This document shows, one piece after another, positions 1-5,043 of a DNA stretch of 10,086 nt. The notes below the pieces were generated by a model, which saw only the letters and a program-made list of their open reading frames with translations, was not told the origin of the DNA and searched no databases. Source of the DNA: CAYLNH01 sp964384625 (GTDB taxonomy: Bacteria; Verrucomicrobiota; Lentisphaeria; JABSQK01); the NCBI GenBank assembly GCA_964384625.1, contig CAYLNH010000266.1, forward strand, positions 1 to 10,086, read 5' to 3'. The stretch's first letter is position 1. Each line of letters starts with the position of its first letter. The position numbers and the translations under genes are program-made.

Positions 1-11
1 CCCACGATCCT

Positions 12-55
12 GCTTTTCGGGCGCTGGGAAGCCGGCTTCCCAGCGCCCGAAAAGC
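12..55. repeat. 44-bp perfect palindrome
   Basis: Positions 12-33 are the exact reverse complement of 34-55, with no spacer; the centre is GAAGCCGGCTTC. With G-T wobbles, pairing in RNA extends to about 7-60. A transcript in either direction could fold into a very stable GC-rich hairpin, and a DNA cruciform is also possible. No T-run follows on either strand, so it is not a textbook terminator. It could be a dispersed repetitive hairpin element or a bidirectional 3' end processing or stabilising structure between converging genes. The left neighbour lies outside the window. Confidence 0.9.
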
Positions 56-98
56 GGGGTGAGGGGTGAGGGCTTGCAGCCACTAATGAACTTCTTCA

Positions 99-119
99 CC
101 AGGCGGGTAAACCGCCTGG
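99..119. repeat. Short GC-rich hairpin
   Basis: CCAGGCGG (99-106) pairs perfectly with CCGCCTGG (112-119) around the five-base loop GTAAA. On the minus strand it lies about 250 bases past the AraC stop, too far to be a simple gene-end terminator, and it lacks a T-run. Its role is unknown. Confidence 0.75.
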
Positions 120-215
120 GGTCGTAGGATCGAGCCAATTGTCGGCAGGAAACGCCTACGGAAGTGACATGCGCCCTTGGCAAAGCCTACCCCGGGGATG
201 AATGGCGAGGCGATT

Positions 216-232
216 CAACGCTGACAGCGTTG
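216..232. repeat. 17-bp palindrome, operator-like
   Basis: CAACGCTG (216-223) and CAGCGTTG (225-232) are perfect inverted repeats around a single A. The one-base spacer is too short for a good RNA loop, so the form suits a dimeric DNA-binding protein better than a hairpin. No promoter or start codon that it would control is evident nearby, so a repetitive-element origin is equally possible. Confidence 0.5.
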
Positions 233-366
233 CAGTAGACTTCGCTCGATTAGCGGCTACAGCCTTTATGGAAATGCTGCAGCCCGGAATGGCACGCACT
301 TCCGGACCTCCTGAACTACGTGTCCGGCCTCCCAAACCTAATTCAGCGCCATCCCGGCCCAACGAC

Positions 367-1302
367 CTATCCGGACGCGCGCACTTCACGCGGCAGCAGG
401 TGAAACCGTTTCTTGAACGCCTGGGTGAAATGTGCCGGCCGCTGGAAACCGCAACGATGCGAAACCTGCTTGATCGACAACTCCGGCCGTTTCTCCAATA
501 ACGTCCTGGCGTACGTCAGCCGCAGCTCCAGCAGCGTCTGGTGCACCGACTTCTCCCGGTGCCGCTGGAACAGGCGATTCAAATGCCGGCCGCTGAGACC
601 GACGGCGCGGGCGATATCGTCAACACTGATCGACTCATCCAGGCTCTCCCGCATAACGGCCACGGCCTCATCACAGATCCGCTCGCCAATACGCTCCGAG
701 ACTTCCTCGCCGCGAACCCGCCACTGCAGCCGCCGGCCGGCAAAACAACGGCCGATCAGTAGCGCGTACCAGGCGCGCAGCAGGCTGGCAAAAATCCGTT
801 CACGCCAGGCCCCGCAGCGGCCATGCTGGAGATCATGAATGGTCTGCGCAACCGCGAACGCCTGGTCGTGCGCCGTCGGCACCAGGCCTCGCTCGACGTC
901 ACTCTCCGGAAAGCAATCACACAGCCGCTTGGCCGGACCGCCGCGCAACTGCACGCCGGCAACCCACACCACAGTTCGCCTGCCGAGCCGCAATCCAATC
1001 GTCCGGTGCGCGGGAACAATCACGCCCTGCCCCGGGTTCAGGACCTCCTTGTGCTTCGTTGTATCTACAGTCGCCCTGCCCTGCAGCACATAGACCAGGC
1101 GAATTCGCGATGACCGTTTCGCCGGCAATTCCCCCCGGCGACTGCTCGTGGTCAACACACGGAAGTCCTGCAGGCTGATGTCCAGCCCGCGCACGATCAT
1201 ATCGATCGGCACAATCCGCGCCAAGGCGGCCTGGAACGGTCGGGAGATACTGACGGATTGCTTCAGCTTCCGACCTGGTTTCTCTTTCTTTCTACTCACC
1301 AT
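367..1302 (-). CDS. AraC-family transcriptional regulator
   Basis: This 311-residue protein has the standard AraC architecture. Residues about 65-120 form a cupin-like sensor segment (LVYVLQGRATV, then LNPGQGVIVPAH), where a sugar or other small ligand would bind. Residues about 210-310 form the double helix-turn-helix DNA-binding domain, with a first HTH at about 226-246 (SVDDIARAVGLSGRHLNRLF) and a second at about 276-297 ending GFQRPAHFTQAF. The open frame extends to a TTG at 1341, but I chose the ATG at 1302 because the candidate promoter -10 element lies between the two codons; no clear Shine-Dalgarno supports either. The N-terminus is unusually lysine/arginine-rich. The gene is divergent from the sulfatases, so it is a likely local regulator of them, and of itself, from the shared 420-bp region. 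The inducer cannot be read from sequence. Confidence 0.93.
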   Translation of the reverse strand: MVSRKKEKPGRKLKQSVSISRPFQAALARIVPIDMIVRGLDISLQDFRVLTTSSRRGELPAKRSSRIRLVYVLQGRATVDTTKHKEVLNPGQGVIVPAHRTIGLRLGRRTVVWVAGVQLRGGPAKRLCDCFPESDVERGLVPTAHDQAFAVAQTIHDLQHGRCGAWRERIFASLLRAWYALLIGRCFAGRRLQWRVRGEEVSERIGERICDEAVAVMRESLDESISVDDIARAVGLSGRHLNRLFQRHREKSVHQTLLELRLTYARTLLEKRPELSIKQVSHRCGFQRPAHFTQAFKKRFHLLPREVRASG

Positions 1303-1326
1303 CAAACATGATACGTCCGTTTTTCG

Positions 1327-1357
1327 ATAGTATTGTCTCAAACCAGATCGATTTCAA
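1327..1357 (-). promoter_or_regulatory. Candidate promoter of the AraC gene
   Basis: On the minus strand TTGAAA (1357-1352) is followed by TACTAT (1332-1327). The 19-bp spacer is longer than ideal and the -10 match is only partial. It would place transcription start near 1320, just upstream of the ATG at 1302, which argues against the upstream TTG start. This is weak evidence from sequence alone. Confidence 0.3.
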
Positions 1358-1404
1358 GGTAGACCGTAGATCGTTCATAGCACATAGTAGATGGTGAATT
1401 GAGA

Positions 1405-1467
1405 GCAGGATGGGATGACTGGAATTCGATATGACATACAGATTCCCGAAGGAGTTGCCCATCCTGC
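1405..1467. repeat. Long-range inverted repeat in sulfatase leader
   Basis: GCAGGATGGG (1405-1414) and CCCATCCTGC (1458-1467) are perfect 10-bp inverted repeats with a 43-bp spacer. In a transcript they could close a long stem around an A/T-richer inner region. In DNA they could be paired sites for looping. If transcription starts upstream of 1405 this would be part of a structured leader RNA. I do not recognise a known riboswitch class in it. Confidence 0.5.
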
Positions 1468-1480
1468 CGCGCTTTCTCTT

Positions 1481-1499
1481 TTCTGAACTGCGTTCAGAA
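1481..1499. promoter_or_regulatory. Operator-like inverted repeat
   Basis: TTCTGAAC-TGC-GTTCAGAA is a perfect 8-bp inverted repeat with a 3-bp spacer, in the middle of the divergent AraC/sulfatase region. Its size and symmetry suit a homodimeric HTH protein. AraC proteins usually bind direct repeats, so the binder may be another regulator. The sequence could also fold as a small RNA hairpin. The binding partner is unknown. Confidence 0.5.
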
Positions 1500-1567
1500 G
1501 AATGCATCATGAGCACGTGTCTCGACGAAGCTTTCAGGCGAAGACGGATCCCTGCCATGTTTCGGAA

Positions 1568-1587
1568 CACAAGCAAGGATGCTTGTG
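1568..1587. repeat. Hairpin repeat, variant copy 1
   Basis: CACAAGCA-AGGA-TGCTTGTG is an 8-bp stem with a 4-base loop, followed by ATACA. It belongs to the same family as the two copies at 3302-3321 and 3340-3359. It differs from them at two stem positions and one loop position, and both stem changes are compensated on the opposite arm, so the hairpin is preserved. Confidence 0.75.
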
Positions 1588-1659
1588 ATACAAACGACGT
1601 TCGCGCCGGTACAGTCGCTCACGGAGAGAAAGACTCATTCCGGCGCTGAACACGGAGAC

Positions 1660-1693
1660 GGGCCGCAGGCCCTGTGGCTGCCCAACGGGCAGC
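1660..1693. repeat. Two adjacent hairpins before sulfatase 1
   Basis: GGGCC-GCA-GGCCC (1660-1672) and GCTGCCC-AAC-GGGCAGC (1677-1693) are two perfect stem-loops separated by four bases. The second ends 29 bases before the ATG at 1723. There is no T-run, so a terminator or attenuator is not demonstrated. They could modulate access to the start region, where no clear Shine-Dalgarno is seen. Confidence 0.6.
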
Positions 1694-1722
1694 AGTAAAC
1701 GAAGTAAACGCGACACTGAACT

Positions 1723-3297
1723 ATGCCGAAAAATATCATCTTCATCATGGCCGATCAGATGGCCGCCTGCCACGTCAACTGCTACGGCAGCGGCGTGGAC
1801 TCCACCCCAACCCTCGACGCGCTGACGGAACGCGGTATGCGGTTTGACCGCTGCTATTCCTCGTCTCCCGTGTGCACCCCGAATCGCGGCGTCCTGACAA
1901 CCGGGCGTTCGCCGGCGGTCAACGGGATGATCAGCAACAACTTCACGCAGCCGAGCGACACCCCGACCTACGCCCACGTGCTGGCATACCACGGCTATCA
2001 CGTCGGCGGTTTCGGCAAGTTCCATCATTGCCCGATGCCCCTGAAGCACCCGGAAGACTATTCCTATCTGGGCTTTGACGAAACCGTGATCACCGAGGAC
2101 CCGAAATGGGGAGCCTATATCAAGTGGATTCGTGACGAGCATCCGGATCATCTTGAAGAAGCCTTGGCGGTCGCCTGGGGACACCCGCGCAACTGGGAGG
2201 AGATCCCGGAGCCGTACAACACGCCGCAGGCATTGGGCGAGCTGCGCCAACGGATACTGGGACCGCTGAAAGCCGGGCGCGAATGGCAGCAGGTCTATCC
2301 GTCCCCACTGCCGGCAGAACTACATCAGACCACTTACATCACCAACGTTGCCCTGGACTATCTGGCGAGACGCAAAGACGAGGAGCAGCCGTTCTGCTGC
2401 TTTGTCTCTTACGTCGACCCGCACGCGCCCTATGACCCGCCGCAGCCCTACGACACCATGTTCGATCCGGCCGACATGCCCGATCCGATCCCGGCCGCGT
2501 GGGAGGAGGAAGGCAACGCCATCCTCGAGAAGACCCAGGACTGGTGCGGCTTCAAGGCGGCGGCGCACAATGCCGACGAGATCAAACGCTTCCGCGCGCA
2601 CTACCACGGGTCGATCAAGTTCATTGACGACCAGATCGCCCGCATCGTCGCGTTCCTCGACCAGGAGGACCTGTGGGACGATACCGTCCTCGTATTCACC
2701 ACGGACCACGGCGACGTCTGCGGCGACCACGCGCTGCACGCCAAGGGCGTCCGCCCGTATGACGCCGGCATTCGCTGCCCGCTGATCGTCGCCGGCGGCG
2801 ACGTGCAGCAAGGCGTCTCCGGCGATCTGGTCTGTGCGCTGGACTTCTTCCCGAGCTTCTGTGACTGGGCCGGGATCGACGCCACACAATTGCCGCCGCT
2901 GGAGGGCAGGAGTTTTGCGCCAATCTGTGCCGGCAGCGAACAGGAAGAGCCATGGGAATCGGTCAGCGTTGCGTTCGGGCCCGTGGAATCGGTGATTTCC
3001 GGCGACGGCTGGCGTTTGACGGTGTTCGACGACCCGGACTCGCCGAATCAGTTGATCAACCTGGTCGATGATCCGACCGAACAGGTGAACCGTTACACCG
3101 ATCCGGACTGCGTCGCGATTCGCACGCGACTACTGGAAGAGATGGTTGCCCACAACATCCGGATTCGGACGTTGCCGCAGTATCGCAACCTGCCGGTCGT
3201 CGACGGCCGGAAAGTCACCCCCGGCGGCGCCGGCAACGGCCAGATCGTCAACCCCATCCCGATCTATTGCGACGTAACCAGAACCCCAACGTGGTAA
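1723..3297 (+). CDS. Type I (formylglycine) sulfatase, cytoplasmic
   Basis: A 524-residue sulfatase of the alkaline phosphatase superfamily that would hydrolyse a sulfate ester, probably on a sugar. The active-site signature is C-T-P-N-R at residues 51-55; Cys51 would be converted to formylglycine by a separate maturation enzyme not in this window. Metal and substrate-site candidates are D11 and Q12, K99 and H101 (GKFH), H234 (DPHAPY), D328-H329 (TTDHGD) and K341. The protein starts MPKNIIFIMADQ directly on the first beta strand, so there is no signal peptide and cytoplasmic action is expected. No clear Shine-Dalgarno precedes the ATG. It is first in a likely two-gene sulfatase unit, divergent from the AraC gene. 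The substrate subfamily cannot be assigned from sequence reading alone. Confidence 0.95.
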   Translation: MPKNIIFIMADQMAACHVNCYGSGVDSTPTLDALTERGMRFDRCYSSSPVCTPNRGVLTTGRSPAVNGMISNNFTQPSDTPTYAHVLAYHGYHVGGFGKFHHCPMPLKHPEDYSYLGFDETVITEDPKWGAYIKWIRDEHPDHLEEALAVAWGHPRNWEEIPEPYNTPQALGELRQRILGPLKAGREWQQVYPSPLPAELHQTTYITNVALDYLARRKDEEQPFCCFVSYVDPHAPYDPPQPYDTMFDPADMPDPIPAAWEEEGNAILEKTQDWCGFKAAAHNADEIKRFRAHYHGSIKFIDDQIARIVAFLDQEDLWDDTVLVFTTDHGDVCGDHALHAKGVRPYDAGIRCPLIVAGGDVQQGVSGDLVCALDFFPSFCDWAGIDATQLPPLEGRSFAPICAGSEQEEPWESVSVAFGPVESVISGDGWRLTVFDDPDSPNQLINLVDDPTEQVNRYTDPDCVAIRTRLLEEMVAHNIRIRTLPQYRNLPVVDGRKVTPGGAGNGQIVNPIPIYCDVTRTPTW

Positions 3298-3301
3298 GAT
3301 G

Positions 3302-3359
3302 CATGAGCAGGGATGCTCATGATACAGGTCGGAAGCGGACATGAGCAGGGATGCTCATG
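3302..3359. repeat. Tandem pair of hairpin repeats (copies 2 and 3)
   Basis: CATGAGCA-GGGA-TGCTCATG occurs identically at 3302-3321 and 3340-3359, a 38-bp period. Each has an 8-bp stem and 4-base loop and is followed by ATACA. The first begins four bases after the sulfatase 1 stop codon. A third, diverged copy lies at 1568-1587. With no T-run, the likeliest reading is a dispersed intergenic repeat that may stabilise or process the sulfatase mRNA. Two units without unique spacers do not make a CRISPR array. Confidence 0.8.
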
Positions 3360-3379
3360 ATACATCTGGAAAGAAGTAC

Positions 3380-3399
3380 TGCGGCGGTACTCCGCCGCA
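3380..3399. repeat. GC-rich hairpin between sulfatases
   Basis: TGCGGCGG-TACT-CCGCCGCA forms a perfect 8-bp stem with a 4-base loop; past one C-C mismatch, two more A-T pairs can form. It is the third of four hairpins packed between the two sulfatase genes. It has no T-run and no recognised function. Confidence 0.7.
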
Positions 3400-3403
3400 C
3401 TAG

Positions 3404-3429
3404 AAGGAATTCGGTCTGCCGAATTACTT
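3404..3429. repeat. Imperfect hairpin before sulfatase 2
   Basis: AATTCGG (3408-3414) pairs with CCGAATT (3419-3425) around TCTG; beyond one G-A mismatch AAG pairs with CTT, giving an outer stem 3404-3429. It ends 23 bases before the sulfatase 2 ATG. It may be a repeat element, or an RNA structure that separates translation of the two sulfatases. Confidence 0.65.
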
Positions 3430-3452
3430 AACACAGAGACACAATCTTGCAC

Positions 3453-4772
3453 ATGAAACCCAATATCATCTGGATCTTCCTCGACCAGTGCCGCACCGAT
3501 GTGCTCGGCTGCTACGGCCATCCGTTCATCGAGACCCCGAACATCGATCGCCTGGCAAAACGCGGCGTGCTGTTCGAGAACGCTTACAGCCAGAACCCGG
3601 TCTGTGTGCCGGCGCGCGTGTCCATGCTGGCCGGGATGTATTGCCACCAGACGGAAGTGTTCCAAAACAGCCAGAAGATGAAACCCGAGGACTCGCTGCT
3701 GTTGCGCTCCTTCCTGGACGCGGGCTACAAGACGGCGAATGTCGGCAAGGTCCACCTGGGCATCTCCCCGCAAGACGCCGGCTTCGAAGAGCATCGCGGC
3801 ATCAACCATGACGGTACGCCGCACATGCACGTGCCGGACGATTACCCCGAAGACTGGGATTGGAAGACGTTCACGGCTGACGGCTTTCCCAAGCCGGTGA
3901 TCTACGCGCGGGACATGTGTCCGCGTGAACGCACCTACAGCGCGGTCGGCGTCGACGAAGCCGTCGACATCTTCGACAAGCATGACTACGGCGAAAAGCC
4001 GCTGATGCTGCGGTTGTCGCTGGACCGTCCGCATACGCCGGTGACGTCGCCGGCGCCTTATGACGAGATGTACAAAAACCGTACGATCCTGCCGGAGTAC
4101 ACCGATGATGACGCGGCGGAACAACCGCAATTCATGCGGGAATACCGGCACAACCGCGAGTGGGACGAATTCACCGACGACGAGATTCGGAAGGTCCGCC
4201 ACCACTACTACGGACTGGTCACCCATGTCGACCACGAACTGGGTCGGCTGCTGGATGCCGTGGAGAGATCCCCGCAGGCGGACAACACGATTGTCGCGCT
4301 GACGGTGGACCACGGCTGCCTGCTGGGTGAGCACGGGTTGTATGTAAAGGGGCCGCACTATTACGAAGAGACGGCACACGTACCGTTCCTGCTGTCCTGG
4401 CCCGGGCGCTTGCCCGAGGGGAAACGCATCCCCGAGCTCGTGGAAATGGTCGACCTGCTGCCGACGTTCTGCGATCTCTGCGATGTGCCGCTCCCGGATC
4501 GCGCCGTCGGGCAGTCACTCGTGCCGTTGATGCAAGGCACCGGTTCCGGCCGTGAAAACGTCTTTGCCGAACAGAAAACCCGGATTGCCGAGTTCGTCGC
4601 CATCCGCACGGAGCGATACGCTTACTGGCACTACCTGGACCACGAGGACGCCATGCTCTTCGACATGCAGGAGGATCCGGAGCAACGCCGGAATCTCATG
4701 CTCCACGATCCGGATCCCGAGTTGATCGCCGATCTGGAGCGCCGGATCACGGAGAGAACAAACCACGGATGA
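3453..4772 (+). CDS. Type I (formylglycine) sulfatase, cytoplasmic
   Basis: A 439-residue sulfatase. Its signature is C-V-P-A-R at 51-55 (Cys51 to formylglycine). D11 and Q12, GKVHLG with K99 and H101, H194 (DRPHTP), D286-H287 (VDHG), H294 and K299 (GEHGLYVKG) complete the expected active site. Through residue 101 its key residues fall at the same positions as in the upstream sulfatase, so the two share a fold without gaps there, yet the sequences are divergent and probably act on different sulfate positions. I chose the ATG at 3453 over an in-frame TTG at 3447 because MKPNIIWIFLDQ is the usual start; the ribosome site is weak. No signal peptide is present. The last residues and the TGA stop fall inside a 10-bp-periodic repeat, which suggests the original C-terminus was altered by repeat insertion. 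Confidence 0.95.
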   Translation: MKPNIIWIFLDQCRTDVLGCYGHPFIETPNIDRLAKRGVLFENAYSQNPVCVPARVSMLAGMYCHQTEVFQNSQKMKPEDSLLLRSFLDAGYKTANVGKVHLGISPQDAGFEEHRGINHDGTPHMHVPDDYPEDWDWKTFTADGFPKPVIYARDMCPRERTYSAVGVDEAVDIFDKHDYGEKPLMLRLSLDRPHTPVTSPAPYDEMYKNRTILPEYTDDDAAEQPQFMREYRHNREWDEFTDDEIRKVRHHYYGLVTHVDHELGRLLDAVERSPQADNTIVALTVDHGCLLGEHGLYVKGPHYYEETAHVPFLLSWPGRLPEGKRIPELVEMVDLLPTFCDLCDVPLPDRAVGQSLVPLMQGTGSGRENVFAEQKTRIAEFVAIRTERYAYWHYLDHEDAMLFDMQEDPEQRRNLMLHDPDPELIADLERRITERTNHG

Positions 4773-4790
4773 ACACCGATGAACACAAAT
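4761..4790 (+). repeat. 10-bp-periodic repeat, forward copy
   Basis: Three 10-base units, AACCACGGAT, GAACACCGAT and GAACACAAAT, run in tandem. The first overlaps the end of sulfatase 2 and supplies its TGA stop at 4770-4772. A related copy in the opposite orientation lies at 4927-4956, agreeing at 23 of 30 positions. I recall similar sequences as common intergenic repeats in PVC-group genomes, but that is recollection and not shown here. Confidence 0.7.
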
Positions 4791-4857
4791 AGGAAGAACT
4801 GAGGCATCTGAAGCGAGCCAATCAATACTGCGGCGACATGGCCAGAACCTGACGTCT

Positions 4858-4869
4858 GCAATTAATTGC
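4858..4869. repeat. 12-bp palindrome
   Basis: GCAATTAATTGC is a perfect 12-bp palindrome in the spacer upstream of the GntR-type gene, about 115 bp before its -35 element. It could be a half-size operator, but a 12-bp A/T-centred palindrome may also arise by chance. Confidence 0.3.
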
Positions 4870-4926
4870 CGGCAAATCGCTGGAGGTAGTTCTCAACCAG
4901 CCCTGCTCTTCCCCTTCCCCTGCCCA

Positions 4927-4956
4927 TCTGTGTCCATTGGTCTCCATCTGCGGTTC
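4927..4956 (-). repeat. 10-bp-periodic repeat, inverted copy
   Basis: Read on the minus strand this gives the units AACCGCAGAT, GGAGACCAAT and GGACACAGAT, the same family as the forward copy at 4761-4790. Together the two copies bracket about 135 bp of gene-free DNA between sulfatase 2 and the GntR-type gene, in inverted orientation. Confidence 0.65.
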
Positions 4957-4963
4957 ACTCCCC

Positions 4964-4980
4964 CTCCGAAAATCTCCGAA
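4964..4980. promoter_or_regulatory. Direct repeat next to the -35 element
   Basis: CTCCGAA occurs at 4964-4970 and again at 4974-4980, one helical turn apart, ending five bases before the -35 hexamer. The arrangement is what an activator contacting RNA polymerase would use. The match is short and may be chance. Confidence 0.3.
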
Positions 4981-4985
4981 TCCCC

Positions 4986-5014
4986 TTGACAGCGCCCGAT
5001 TCGCGCACTACACT
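4986..5014 (+). promoter_or_regulatory. Sigma-70-type promoter of GntR-pilin-lyase unit
   Basis: A perfect TTGACA (4986-4991) is followed after exactly 17 bp by TACACT (5009-5014), which matches the -10 consensus at four of six positions. Transcription would begin near 5020, giving a leader of about 20-25 bases before the GTG start. It is the best promoter in the window and would serve the regulator, pseudopilin and lyase together. Confidence 0.7.
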
Positions 5015-5032
5015 AGGGCAGTTATAGCAGAT

Positions 5033-5036
5033 GGAG
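5033..5036 (+). promoter_or_regulatory. Shine-Dalgarno that fixes the GTG start
   Basis: GGAG lies seven bases before the GTG at 5044. This spacing, together with the GntR fold beginning immediately after, selects GTG as the start. The ATG at 5031 opens a different frame with no family resemblance. Confidence 0.7.
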
Positions 5037-5043
5037 CAGTTGC

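Larger units (their letters stand above)
1..366. other. Gene-free left flank with inverted repeats
   Basis: I see no credible coding sequence here. An open frame that starts near 202 and runs antisense into the AraC gene has no family resemblance and no ribosome binding site. The stretch lies downstream of the AraC gene (which ends at 367 on the minus strand). It contains a 44-bp perfect palindrome (12-55), an 8-bp stem hairpin (99-119), a 17-bp near-gapless palindrome (216-232) and a weak 6-bp inverted repeat (302-307 with 322-327). None is followed by a T-run on either strand, so a classical intrinsic terminator is not supported. Confidence 0.6.
1303..1722. other. Divergent intergenic regulatory region
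   Basis: These 420 bp separate the AraC gene (minus) from sulfatase 1 (plus). The left part is richer in A and T than the genes and probably holds promoters in both directions. From left to right it contains a weak minus-strand promoter candidate (1327-1357), a 10-bp inverted repeat with a 43-bp spacer (1405-1467), an operator-like inverted repeat (1481-1499), a hairpin repeat (1568-1587) and two GC-rich hairpins (1660-1672, 1677-1693). A tandem AGTAAACG pair (1694-1701, 1703-1710) lies just before the sulfatase start. A 72-codon open frame at 1431-1649 shows no protein-like features and is not called. Confidence 0.6.

Noticed and set aside
12..55. Intrinsic terminator call for the palindrome
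   Set aside because: No T-run follows the stem on either strand, so only a generic hairpin or palindrome is reported.
202..501. 99-codon plus-strand frame at the left edge
   Set aside because: It runs antisense into the well-supported AraC gene and through a palindrome; no family resemblance.
1431..1649. 72-codon open frame in the AraC/sulfatase spacer
   Set aside because: It runs through two inverted repeats and a hairpin repeat, lacks a Shine-Dalgarno, and shows no protein-like features.
3302..3359. Possible CRISPR array
   Set aside because: Only two units, each a self-complementary hairpin, with an 18-bp gap and no unique spacers or cas genes.
3447..3455. TTG start for sulfatase 2 at 3447
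   Set aside because: An ATG two codons later gives the usual sulfatase N-terminus; the TTG adds only two residues and has no better ribosome site.
3264..4379. Open frame of 371 codons antisense to sulfatase 2
   Set aside because: It covers sulfatase 2 and the hairpin spacer in reverse; its composition is typical of an antisense shadow, while the plus strand has complete sulfatase active-site motifs.
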